Below, piece by piece: positions 35,639-43,561 of a DNA stretch of 47,570 bases; the first letter of the stretch is position 1, and the number at the start of each line of letters is the position of its first letter. Below the pieces are notes generated by a model. The model was not told where the DNA came from, did not search any database, and saw only the letters and a program-made list of their open reading frames with translations. A program made the position numbers and the translations under genes. Source of the stretch: Eubacterium sp. (GTDB lineage Bacteria > Bacillota > Clostridia > Lachnospirales > Lachnospiraceae); assembly GCA_017472565.1 (NCBI GenBank), contig JAFUPY010000028.1:1-47570 (forward strand), read 5' to 3'.

Positions 35639-36436
35639 CTACATCAATTCCTTAACCTTGGCTACAAAATCTGCCAATGTATTTAAGTTTCCAGCTTCCT
35701 GAATCTCGATGGTTACGCCAAGTTCGTCTTCGATTTCAGAAATCATAACAATCATTTTCATAGATTCGTTGGAAAGGTCTTCACGAATATCGGTAGCCAT
35801 GGTCAATGTAGAGGCATCCACATCGTAGCCGATTGCTGCACATTCAATGACAGTCATAGCAATTGGATCTGTGGAAACATCGATTTCTTCTGCTGGTTCT
35901 GCAGGCGCAGATGACGCGGAACCTGTGTTATCTCCATAGCCTTCCAAGTCTTCCCATTTTGCTGTGATGATTGGAGCCATGTTGAATTCGCTATCTTCGT
36001 CTTCTAACACCCAGGAAACCACCTTGGTATCTACGTCCTGTATCAGATATGGTTTTACATACACATCTTCACTTTCAATCTTTGCTTCAAATGCATCAAT
36101 CATGGCAGGATTGATGTGAATCAAACTGGAGCAAAAATGGTCGATGTTTGGAATCTGAATACCAATTGCCCAGTAATCGCCGTTTACTTTACGGAAATCA
36201 GGATCGCCAAAGGCACCCATGGTTGGCAGAACCTGTGTTACTTTACCACGCATATCACTGATGTCGATCCACTCAGTGTCAAGACATCCACATTCGTTAC
36301 AGCAAAGATAAGGAGGATATTCGATATGATCACAGCAGGTGCACTTTCGGCCAAGAATCTTACCTTCTTCTAAGGCATCGTAGTAACCCTGCACGATACG
36401 TACCATATCTTTTTTGGTCATGTCGATTTTAGCCAT
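35639..36436 (-). CDS. DUF35 zinc-ribbon/OB protein fused to an acyl carrier domain
   Basis: 265 residues. The N-terminal half is a DUF35-type partner protein: a zinc ribbon (GRKCTCCDH..CCNECG, residues 30-55) followed by an OB fold. After an Ala/Glu/Pro linker (residues 170-190) the C-terminal 75 residues look like an acyl carrier protein: DLSNESMKM, with Ser as the expected phosphopantetheine site, and a closing L..VE-type helix. DUF35 proteins are essential partners of SCP2-type thiolases and Ltp2-like aldolases; fusion to a carrier domain is unusual. AAGGAGG precedes the ATG. It lies two bases past the thiolase stop, so the two probably form one complex. Confidence 0.85.
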   Translation of the reverse strand: MAKIDMTKKDMVRIVQGYYDALEEGKILGRKCTCCDHIEYPPYLCCNECGCLDTEWIDISDMRGKVTQVLPTMGAFGDPDFRKVNGDYWAIGIQIPNIDHFCSSLIHINPAMIDAFEAKIESEDVYVKPYLIQDVDTKVVSWVLEDEDSEFNMAPIITAKWEDLEGYGDNTGSASSAPAEPAEEIDVSTDPIAMTVIECAAIGYDVDASTLTMATDIREDLSNESMKMIVMISEIEDELGVTIEIQEAGNLNTLADFVAKVKELM

Positions 36437-36438
36437 CT

Positions 36439-37749
36439 TTAGTTTCCTCCTTTTCCACTATTTTTTAACATGGTTACGAGCACGTTCTGTCCACCACCAA
36501 ATCCTCGGATCATGGTGTAGTCAATCTTGTTCTTCACCTGTGTTGTACCACGTTCTCCACGCATCTGTAATACTGCTTCGTATAAATCATGCAGGCCGGA
36601 TGCTGAAGATGCATGACCATACTGGCAACGTCCGCCATGTGGCTGTACCGGACGATCACCGTCAAAGGCTGCACGTCCCTCTAACATATACTTCCAGCCC
36701 TGTCCTTTTGGCAGATATTCACACTGTTCTGCCGCAAGCATTTCTGACTGCATGAAGAAGTCGTTGGTGAGGAACAGATCCATATCCGCACCTGTAAGAC
36801 CTGTAAGATCACGAACCTGCTGATATGCATTTCTCGTAGCGATTCGTTCCAGTTCTGGTGTGTTGTATTCTACACAAGAATGGCCGATACCAAGAACTTC
36901 TACCCAATGATCGGTGTATTTGTGAGCCATCTCTGTTGGGCACACGATTACTGCAGCCGCACCATCACAGCGCTGTTCAAAGTGACAGGCTCTCATATAC
37001 TTACCAATCAATGGATTGTACTTGGAATGAAGATATTCTTCTGCAGTCTCCATGCCGTATTTGTGAGCCAGGTCTTCAAAATTATCATCAAAAAGTCCCA
37101 ACGGATTCAATGCTGCTGCACGACGACAGTTGATTGCCATGTTAGTCATTGTTTTATCAATATCCTCAGGACTTACGTTATTTTCTTTATAATAATGATC
37201 CAGCCAGGACTCAGAGCTGAATGGAAGTACACCACGGGTAAACAGGTTGTAATCTCTGGTTACGGTGGAACAAAGTACCTCATGGAACATAGAGTCTGTA
37301 CCGAATCGACGTTTTGTCAGTACTCTTGTTGGATGTGCGATGGAATATGGCATATCAATACAGCCACTTAATACCACATCGTACATACCAGAAGCTACGT
37401 AGCTTACTGCTGTTTCCAATGCTACATAACCGGTAGCGCAAGCTTCACTCTGGTGCATGGAGCCTTTGCCCTTCATGCCCAGCCAGTTGGCAACATGAAT
37501 ATTGGCTGTACCAAAGTTACTGATCCAACCAGGGCCAGCCTGCCCATGGATAAAAAAGTCGATGTCTTTACCGCTGACACCAGCGTCCTTCATGGCATCT
37601 CTTGCTGCATAGCCAAAAAGTTCACCTTCTGTTAAGCCATCACATTCCGGATCGTCCATAACACGAACGAATGGTGTGGCACCAACGCCAATGATGGAGA
37701 CACTTCTTTTAAAGGGCTGCAATTTTGGAATGTTATCATTAAAGCTCAT
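36439..37749 (-). CDS. Thiolase-fold enzyme (SCP2-thiolase-like)
   Basis: 436 residues. GAGGGG precedes the ATG at 37749; the frame stays open 20 codons further up without a site. The thiolase pattern is present: SIIGVGATPF, the nucleophile Cys in SEACATG (residue about 100), and GHASSASGLHDL with the conserved His. The usual closing C.GGG motif reads RGFGGGQ, so the second catalytic Cys is absent. In the family this points away from a classical Claisen thiolase and towards an acyltransferase or an Ltp2-like aldolase that works with DUF35. It is coupled to the DUF35-ACP gene. The carbon-carbon bond acted on is unknown. Confidence 0.82.
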   Translation of the reverse strand: MSFNDNIPKLQPFKRSVSIIGVGATPFVRVMDDPECDGLTEGELFGYAARDAMKDAGVSGKDIDFFIHGQAGPGWISNFGTANIHVANWLGMKGKGSMHQSEACATGYVALETAVSYVASGMYDVVLSGCIDMPYSIAHPTRVLTKRRFGTDSMFHEVLCSTVTRDYNLFTRGVLPFSSESWLDHYYKENNVSPEDIDKTMTNMAINCRRAAALNPLGLFDDNFEDLAHKYGMETAEEYLHSKYNPLIGKYMRACHFEQRCDGAAAVIVCPTEMAHKYTDHWVEVLGIGHSCVEYNTPELERIATRNAYQQVRDLTGLTGADMDLFLTNDFFMQSEMLAAEQCEYLPKGQGWKYMLEGRAAFDGDRPVQPHGGRCQYGHASSASGLHDLYEAVLQMRGERGTTQVKNKIDYTMIRGFGGGQNVLVTMLKNSGKGGN

Positions 37750-37786
37750 ATTGTTTTCCCCTCTTTCTGTATCGTCATAGGCAACA

Positions 37787-37817
37787 ATGGACAGGTGGGT
37801 CTCAAGCACCTGTCCAT
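37787..37817 (-). repeat. Stable hairpin between hydrogenase 2 and the thiolase gene
   Basis: Perfect 11-base arms ATGGACAGGTG and CACCTGTCCAT with a 9-base loop, in the 124-base gap. No T tract follows on the minus strand, so it looks like an mRNA processing or attenuation element within one operon more than a full terminator. Confidence 0.55.
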
Positions 37818-37873
37818 CGCCCGTATTTACTAAAAATACTAAGTATCTATTATGGGAAATGATACTTTTTACA

Positions 37874-39613
37874 TTATCTTGCTACATAAGTTGTGTGTAA
37901 CAACTGATGTGCTTTTTCACTGCCTGGCGCACCAAGATAGGTATCGTACAGTTCGATGATTGCCGGGTTTTCATGGGATTTACGAATTGGGCTGTTGGCA
38001 TCGTTCTTATAAAGAACGGCTGCACGTTTGCCGCGAACATCTACCATATCCCATGTTGCAGCCAACTGGTGAGGCTGACCACCGCCATTGATACATCCGC
38101 CTGGGCAGGACATTACTTCGATGATGTGGTAATCTGCTTCCCCAGCTTTTACTTTTTCTAATAATGCATCTGCATTTGCAAGACCAGAAGCAACTGCAAC
38201 TTTTACTGTTGTTCCTGCAATGTCATAAGAAGCTTCCTTGATTCCTTCCATACCACGTACATCGCAGAATTCTAATTTTGGAAGTGTTTCGCCTGTGAGT
38301 TTTTCTACTGCAGTACGAAGAGCTGCTTCCATAACACCGCCAGTTACACCAAAGATTACGCCTGCACCTGTACCGATGCCCAGTGGATCATCAAATGGTT
38401 CAAATGGCACTGCTGTTAACTTCACTTCTGCTTCTTTAATCATTCTTGCAAATTCTCTTGCTGTGATTGCGATATCCACATCTGGAACACCTGCACCGTC
38501 CTGATCGTCACGGGTAATTTCAAACTTCTTAGCAGAACATGGCATTACGCTGACCATAACGATGTCTTCTTTTGCAATGCCCATTTTTTCTGCATAGTAA
38601 GATTTTGCTGTTGCACCGAACATCTGCTGTGGAGACTTGCAGGATGACATATTAGCCAATAATTCTGGATGTTTGTCTTCACAATGTTTTACCCATGCCG
38701 GACAGCAGGATGTCATGATTGGCAATGGACCATTGCCATTTAATCTTTCAATAAATTCGTTGGCTTCTTCCATAATTGTTAAGTCTGCGGAGAATTTGGT
38801 ATCAAATACTTTATCAAATCCCAGTGCTCTTAATGTTTCTGGAAGTCGTTTTTCTACGTCTGTACCGATGTTGAAGTCAAATTCTTCACCAAGGGATGCT
38901 CTTACTGCAGGAGCAACCTCTACCATAACGTATTTGTTAGGATCTGCAATGGCATCAAATACCTGTGCGGTTGCATCCTTTGCATACAGTGCGCCAACTG
39001 GACATGCGATGATACACTGGCCACAGTTTACACAGCCAGATGCAATCAGACCATCTGCAGATACTGGTTCTACAACCATATCCCAGCCTTCGCCTGTTGC
39101 TTTGATCGCTTCTACACCCTGGCCATTCTTACATACAGCCACACATCTGCCGCAGCGGATACATTTGTTGTGATCACGAACGATGATTGCTCTGTCATCG
39201 ATTGCAACTTTTTTGTCAGCATCCATCTTGCTGCTGGAGATTTCGTATTTATGTAACAATTCCTGTAATTCACAGGTACCTGGACGGTGACAGTTGATAC
39301 AGTCTTTGTCATGTTTTGCTGCAATATCAGCTAATACTGCTTTTCTTGCCTCCGTACATTTTGGAGACTTTGTCTGGACTTTCATGCCCTCATATACTTT
39401 ATATACAGATGCGTTTACCAGTTCTGCTTCGCCTTCTACTTCTGCAACACAAACGCCACTCTCATCTACTTCCTTCACACCTTTTAAGTAGTAGAGTGTT
39501 GGAATGCTCATGTCTAACTGATCGTAGTTTACTTCTCTGATCGCTTCAAGAATGGTCAAACCATCTGATACCTGAATGTCTAATGTATCTACATTGATTG
39601 TAATTTTACTCAT
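37874..39613 (-). CDS. [FeFe] hydrogenase, module 2, with degenerate [2Fe-2S] domain
   Basis: 579-residue paralogue of the module 1 hydrogenase. AAGGAGG eight bases before the ATG at 39613 sets the start. The N-terminal domain again reads Y41, S52, C55, S69 at the four ligand positions. Then come the His-cluster (HDKDCINCHRPGTC), ferredoxin motifs CIRCGRCVAVC and CVNCGQCIIACP, and H-cluster motifs TSCCPAW, MPCSAKKFE and SCPGGCINGGGQP. Unlike module 1 it keeps the full H-domain with the DVRGMEGIKEASY segment. The ending GAPGSEKAHQLLHT is near-identical to module 1. The three-gene order and spacings match module 1. The direction of catalysis (H2 release or uptake) is not decidable from sequence. 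Confidence 0.9.
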   Translation of the reverse strand: MSKITINVDTLDIQVSDGLTILEAIREVNYDQLDMSIPTLYYLKGVKEVDESGVCVAEVEGEAELVNASVYKVYEGMKVQTKSPKCTEARKAVLADIAAKHDKDCINCHRPGTCELQELLHKYEISSSKMDADKKVAIDDRAIIVRDHNKCIRCGRCVAVCKNGQGVEAIKATGEGWDMVVEPVSADGLIASGCVNCGQCIIACPVGALYAKDATAQVFDAIADPNKYVMVEVAPAVRASLGEEFDFNIGTDVEKRLPETLRALGFDKVFDTKFSADLTIMEEANEFIERLNGNGPLPIMTSCCPAWVKHCEDKHPELLANMSSCKSPQQMFGATAKSYYAEKMGIAKEDIVMVSVMPCSAKKFEITRDDQDGAGVPDVDIAITAREFARMIKEAEVKLTAVPFEPFDDPLGIGTGAGVIFGVTGGVMEAALRTAVEKLTGETLPKLEFCDVRGMEGIKEASYDIAGTTVKVAVASGLANADALLEKVKAGEADYHIIEVMSCPGGCINGGGQPHQLAATWDMVDVRGKRAAVLYKNDANSPIRKSHENPAIIELYDTYLGAPGSEKAHQLLHTTYVAR

Positions 39614-39626
39614 GGTCATACCCTCC

Positions 39627-41387
39627 TTATTTCGCTCTGTCGCCTACATAATATTCTTCCACCTGGCCTTCTGGAATTTCATATCCTTCTGGACGGAATG
39701 GATATTTCCACAGTGGAATGTCTTCTGTAAACAGTTCAGGTTCTCCATTTTCATCCAGCTTGATATTGATCCATTTTAACCAGTTCTTATCATCCTGTTC
39801 CGGATAATCTTCGCGGAAGTGAGGATAGAATACGCCACGGGATTCGGTTCTCATTAAAGCAGCTCTGAAAATCATTTCCAGACATAATAAGGAGTCTACT
39901 GCTTCATGACATTTTGCCAATGTATGTGGATCATCTGCGGAAAGAAGTGGAATCAGCTTCTTCATTTCAGCAACATCTGCAAGACCTTCCAGTAAACTTG
40001 CTTCTGACTTCACGCTGAGCTTGTCTGTACCAAAACCATAGGTTTCAATCTTGTCAAAGATTTCATATGCTGTATGACCTGTATTGCGGTGAAGTGGTGC
40101 ATATAATTTTTCTTTGTATGCTGCCACCTGATCGTAGTTCAGATCTAATTTGTCTGTTTTCTGAGCGAACTGACCCATATCACGGCCAGCACGAAGACCT
40201 GTCTGAGCTGCGTTACCAACACCATCACCACGGTGCCATCCAAAGTATGCACTACCCTGGTAGCTGATCTTACCTGGTGCCCATAAGCCCTCTACATCTG
40301 TCTTGAAGTTGTGGTTGGTCTTTAATGGTTCTGCCTGAAGTCTCTGGTCAATGGTGATTTCAGGTTTGTCTTCATAATCCATCGTATGTTTTGCCGCTTT
40401 GCTGGAAACGTAATCTTCCCATTCAATCTTATCTGGCATAAGACGGCCATCGCCCATGGTCATGCCTTCCCAACCGATACTCATCAGTGTCTCGTCTGGC
40501 TGACTTAAGTCTACATACAGAGGACCTCTGCCTTCTCTTACTTCCTTAATCATACCTCTTAACAGAGGAATACTGATTTCAGGTGCATTTGGTGCATAAA
40601 TCTTGGAAATATTTTCCCCATTCTGGTTGAAAATCAGGTTGTAACCACCGTATACAGGTACATTTGTGCCCTTGAATACAATCTCAATCTGTGTAGAGAA
40701 CTCAATGTTACGAACCAGAGCGCCCGCACGCATTGCAGCACCAACACCAGTACCATAACCCATGAACTCGCGGCCCAGCTTTTTGAACTGTGCACCGTGG
40801 GTTGCAATGGCTACTGCTTTCGCGTGGAAAATGTGGTATTCGCCGGATTCCATATCGATACCAACAGCACCACATGCCTGACCGTTGTTTGTTAACACTT
40901 CAAAAATGTTTACACAGTCAAGGATACGAACATCCAGTTCCAGTGCTTTTCTTCTCAGACGTTCAATGGCACGAAGCTCGATACCGAAACCAACCAATTT
41001 GCTTTCTGGATGAACCCAGTACTTCATAGAACCGTCTTCGTTATGAGAAATCAACACGCCACAGAACTCTTTCAGCCAACGAACTGCTTCTGTGTTTGTT
41101 GATAAATAATCGTATAATAAATCCTGGTCATTTAAGTATGGTGTCTGGTTTTTAACCATCCATTCTGTAGATTCCATAACATCCTGGAAATCTGCATGAC
41201 CTACAATACCGTTACCAGCCTTGGTAGACTGTCCGGCATAACCTGCATAACATCTTTCTACAATCAGAACATCCTGATCTGGTGCAGCTTCTTTTGCACT
41301 AATCGCTGCTGTCAAACCAGCAAATCCACCACCAACGATAAGGATATCTGACTCATATACTTTACCCAAATCTTTTACATTTGCCAT
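39627..41387 (-). CDS. AprA/fumarate-reductase-family flavoprotein, module 2
   Basis: 586 residues, homologous to the module 1 flavoprotein end to end, from MANVKD to the closing GYEIPEG. FAD motif GGGFAG at 19-24; GQSTKAGNG in place of the covalent-FAD His motif; GYGTGVGAAMRAGA and YFGWHRGDGVGN near the second FAD contact; C-terminal RGVFYPHFREDYPEQDDKNW. AGGAGG precedes the ATG. Differences fall mostly in residues 95-125 and 285-330, where the capping (substrate) domain is expected, so the two may act on different substrates. The gene sits 13 bases past the ferredoxin gene and 13 before the hydrogenase. Confidence 0.85.
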   Translation of the reverse strand: MANVKDLGKVYESDILIVGGGFAGLTAAISAKEAAPDQDVLIVERCYAGYAGQSTKAGNGIVGHADFQDVMESTEWMVKNQTPYLNDQDLLYDYLSTNTEAVRWLKEFCGVLISHNEDGSMKYWVHPESKLVGFGIELRAIERLRRKALELDVRILDCVNIFEVLTNNGQACGAVGIDMESGEYHIFHAKAVAIATHGAQFKKLGREFMGYGTGVGAAMRAGALVRNIEFSTQIEIVFKGTNVPVYGGYNLIFNQNGENISKIYAPNAPEISIPLLRGMIKEVREGRGPLYVDLSQPDETLMSIGWEGMTMGDGRLMPDKIEWEDYVSSKAAKHTMDYEDKPEITIDQRLQAEPLKTNHNFKTDVEGLWAPGKISYQGSAYFGWHRGDGVGNAAQTGLRAGRDMGQFAQKTDKLDLNYDQVAAYKEKLYAPLHRNTGHTAYEIFDKIETYGFGTDKLSVKSEASLLEGLADVAEMKKLIPLLSADDPHTLAKCHEAVDSLLCLEMIFRAALMRTESRGVFYPHFREDYPEQDDKNWLKWINIKLDENGEPELFTEDIPLWKYPFRPEGYEIPEGQVEEYYVGDRAK

Positions 41388-41400
41388 TTCTCTTCCTCCT

Positions 41401-41652
41401 CTATCCTAACAATGGATCGTTCTTGATCATGTCTAACGGAATAATTTCGATACAATTGTTCAGACATGCCATCTCACATTTGTAGCAGTGTACACATTCC
41501 TGAATATACTTTGGAATGGCACATTTGTTTTCCTTGTCCCAGCGCCATACATCTTCGTCACAGGCACGGATACAACGTTTACATCCGCAGCATTTATCTG
41601 TGTCCACAATGTGTTTTACACTAAACTGCTGTCCCATACATGTTGCAATCAT
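41401..41652 (-). CDS. Two-[4Fe-4S] ferredoxin, AprB-like, module 2
   Basis: 83 residues with CCGCKRCIRAC and CVHCYKCEMAC motifs and a short C-terminal tail, paralogous to the module 1 ferredoxin but about 10 residues shorter at the end. AAAGGAG precedes the ATG at 41652. It is the first gene of a run that continues through flavoprotein, hydrogenase, thiolase, DUF35-ACP, phosphotransacetylase and MFS 1. Confidence 0.88.
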   Translation of the reverse strand: MIATCMGQQFSVKHIVDTDKCCGCKRCIRACDEDVWRWDKENKCAIPKYIQECVHCYKCEMACLNNCIEIIPLDMIKNDPLLG

Positions 41653-41728
41653 AAAAATTCTCCTTTCATATAACCACATACTTTTTCATATTTACGTGCA
41701 AAGAGTTACGCTCTATGGGCATTCACCC

Positions 41729-41755
41729 ACAATTCTCTTGCTTACATTGTATCAA
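41729..41755. repeat. Spaced inverted repeat in the module 2 regulatory region
   Basis: CTCTTG and CAAGAG arms about 12 bases apart between the module 2 operon and regulator 2 (approximate limits). It could be a regulator binding site; weak. Confidence 0.3.
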
Positions 41756-41816
41756 GAGTTTTTTCCATATTTTTTGGTAAACGTCCTCTAATTATGGTCT
41801 TTCTTTTGTGCACCAA

Positions 41817-41845
41817 TAGACAAAGCTATTTTTTTCTGCTATGAT
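41817..41845 (+). promoter_or_regulatory. Promoter of regulator 2
   Basis: TAGACA (41817-41822), a 17-base spacer ending in TGC, and TATGAT (41840-41845), about 20 bases before the regulator start codon. Confidence 0.65.
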
Positions 41846-41866
41846 GACGGAAATGGGGGTGTTTTT

Positions 41867-43417
41867 ATGTTTATTAATCTGACGCATATTCAACAGTTAT
41901 TTAAGGACAAAAAAACAATTGTACATAATCCGGATGAACATCTGTGCCTTACGGGATTTCAGTATTTGAAGATGGCGCCGACCAGCTATACCCATCACAT
42001 GGTTTATCTGTGTGATAGTTTGGAGGAATTGGAAAAGGCACCATTGTTACAGAACATGAACCTTCTTCTTGTTTCTGACAATATAAAAAAAGCTGAAACA
42101 GAATTTAAATCCCGCATTACAATTCCTATGGGCTACTTACTAATTGAAGGAATCGAGATTATGGATGTGACGTTGGAGCTACAGCGCTTTTTTGATACCA
42201 GCTGTGCGGTAGGATTCCTGGCAGATACTTTTATGGATTATCTGATAGAAGATACCAGTATCCAACAGATTGTAGAGCACGCAGCCCGTAATGCATTGAA
42301 AAATCCAGTATTAGTTTTTGATGCAAGCTTCAATTTGATTGCATCCTATACTGATTTTCCTGACAATAAACTCAGCGAATCCACACATCGGCTATTGGCA
42401 AACAAAGGATTCTCTGCTGCCGAATTTAACCAAGCAAAAAATAGCCGTATTCACGAGCGAATGATGTCTTCAGAAGAGCCAATTACCTATTACAACGAAA
42501 TGGTTGGCAACAATCAGATGCTTTGCTCTATAACCACCAAGCGTAACTGGGGACATATTGTAATGGATGATACCAACCACCCATTTACCCCTACTGACAA
42601 AATGCTTTTTTATCTGTTAAAACGCGTGCTTCACGAACGTATGCAGAAAAATGAATTCCTTAGAAACAATAAGGGCTATAACTACGAGCACTATCTGCGA
42701 GACCTTTTGGATGGAAAAATCGCCACTAATAAGAACTTTATGGATCGTATGAATTACTTCAACGCAGACTTTTCCGGCAATTTCTTCTGTCTGGTTGTGG
42801 AGGGTGCGAGAAGTGGTAATCTGGTGGATATTAAGCATATTAGAAACCAGTTTGAAAACAAGTTATCCAATACCAAGTCTTTGATTTATGGAGACCAGTT
42901 GGTTGTTTTGTTCTGCATGGGCAATAAACAGAATCTTTCCAAAGAAGATTTGAAAAAGGCCACCGCTATTTGTGTGGATCAAGGTATTTATGCCGGTTTA
43001 AGTAACCAATTCTCCAACATTACAGAAATTCATGATTACTACAAACAAGCACTTCGCTCCATTGAGATTGGAATTCAGTATAAAAATACACCAGGCATGT
43101 TCCGTTATCAGGACTACTTTATGCAGCACATGATGAATCTGTTTATTCAGAAGGAATCTGCCAAAACCTATTGTCATCCTGCTATGCGAACCTTGTTGGA
43201 ATACGATGAAGAAAACCAGACACAGTTGGCAGACAGTCTCATTGAATGGATCAAATGTGAACGCAATGCCTCTGCAGCCGCAGACGCCATGCAAATACAT
43301 AGAAATACCATGATCTACCGATTAAAGAAAATCGAAGAACTGGTAACCATCGATTATGATGACATCAAGGAGAGACAGTATCTTGCGCTGTCACATGAAT
43401 TAAATAAAGCAAAATAA
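41867..43417 (+). CDS. PucR/CdaR-type regulator 2
   Basis: 516 residues, the same length as regulator 1 and alignable throughout (RNALKNPVLVFDASFNLIASYTD, NKGYNYEHYLRDLLDG, LRSIEIGIQYKNTPGMF). The C-terminal HTH_30 is AAADAMQIHRNTMIYRLKKIEELV. GGGGGTG precedes the ATG. It is divergent from the module 2 operon. The conserved pairing of each regulator with one enzyme module suggests the whole four-gene unit was duplicated and then diverged. Confidence 0.85.
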   Translation: MFINLTHIQQLFKDKKTIVHNPDEHLCLTGFQYLKMAPTSYTHHMVYLCDSLEELEKAPLLQNMNLLLVSDNIKKAETEFKSRITIPMGYLLIEGIEIMDVTLELQRFFDTSCAVGFLADTFMDYLIEDTSIQQIVEHAARNALKNPVLVFDASFNLIASYTDFPDNKLSESTHRLLANKGFSAAEFNQAKNSRIHERMMSSEEPITYYNEMVGNNQMLCSITTKRNWGHIVMDDTNHPFTPTDKMLFYLLKRVLHERMQKNEFLRNNKGYNYEHYLRDLLDGKIATNKNFMDRMNYFNADFSGNFFCLVVEGARSGNLVDIKHIRNQFENKLSNTKSLIYGDQLVVLFCMGNKQNLSKEDLKKATAICVDQGIYAGLSNQFSNITEIHDYYKQALRSIEIGIQYKNTPGMFRYQDYFMQHMMNLFIQKESAKTYCHPAMRTLLEYDEENQTQLADSLIEWIKCERNASAAADAMQIHRNTMIYRLKKIEELVTIDYDDIKERQYLALSHELNKAK

Positions 43418-43466
43418 ATCTTAGAAACAAAAGCACATATATCGCAAACACAAATGCATGCAAAAG

Positions 43467-43500
43467 GAGAGCTGATCCAGTTACGGACCAGCTCTCTATT
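43467..43500. terminator. Terminator between regulator 2 and MFS 2
   Basis: GAGAGCTG.TCC and GGA.CAGCTCTC arms around a short loop, followed on plus by TATTATTTG. It serves converging genes. Confidence 0.7.
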
Positions 43501-43561
43501 ATTTGTCTCTTATTTACACGTTTTTTTAGTCTTAGTTTACGCTATTGTAAATCAATAATTC

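Noticed and set aside
27709-39613. Electron-bifurcating HydABC hydrogenase
   Set aside because: No NuoF-like HydB or NuoE-like HydC gene in the window, and the [2Fe-2S] site is degenerate.
29367-41652. True APS reductase (AprAB) for sulfate reduction
   Set aside because: Flavoproteins are shorter than AprA, and there is no sat, Qmo or Dsr gene; both copies are tied to hydrogenases instead.
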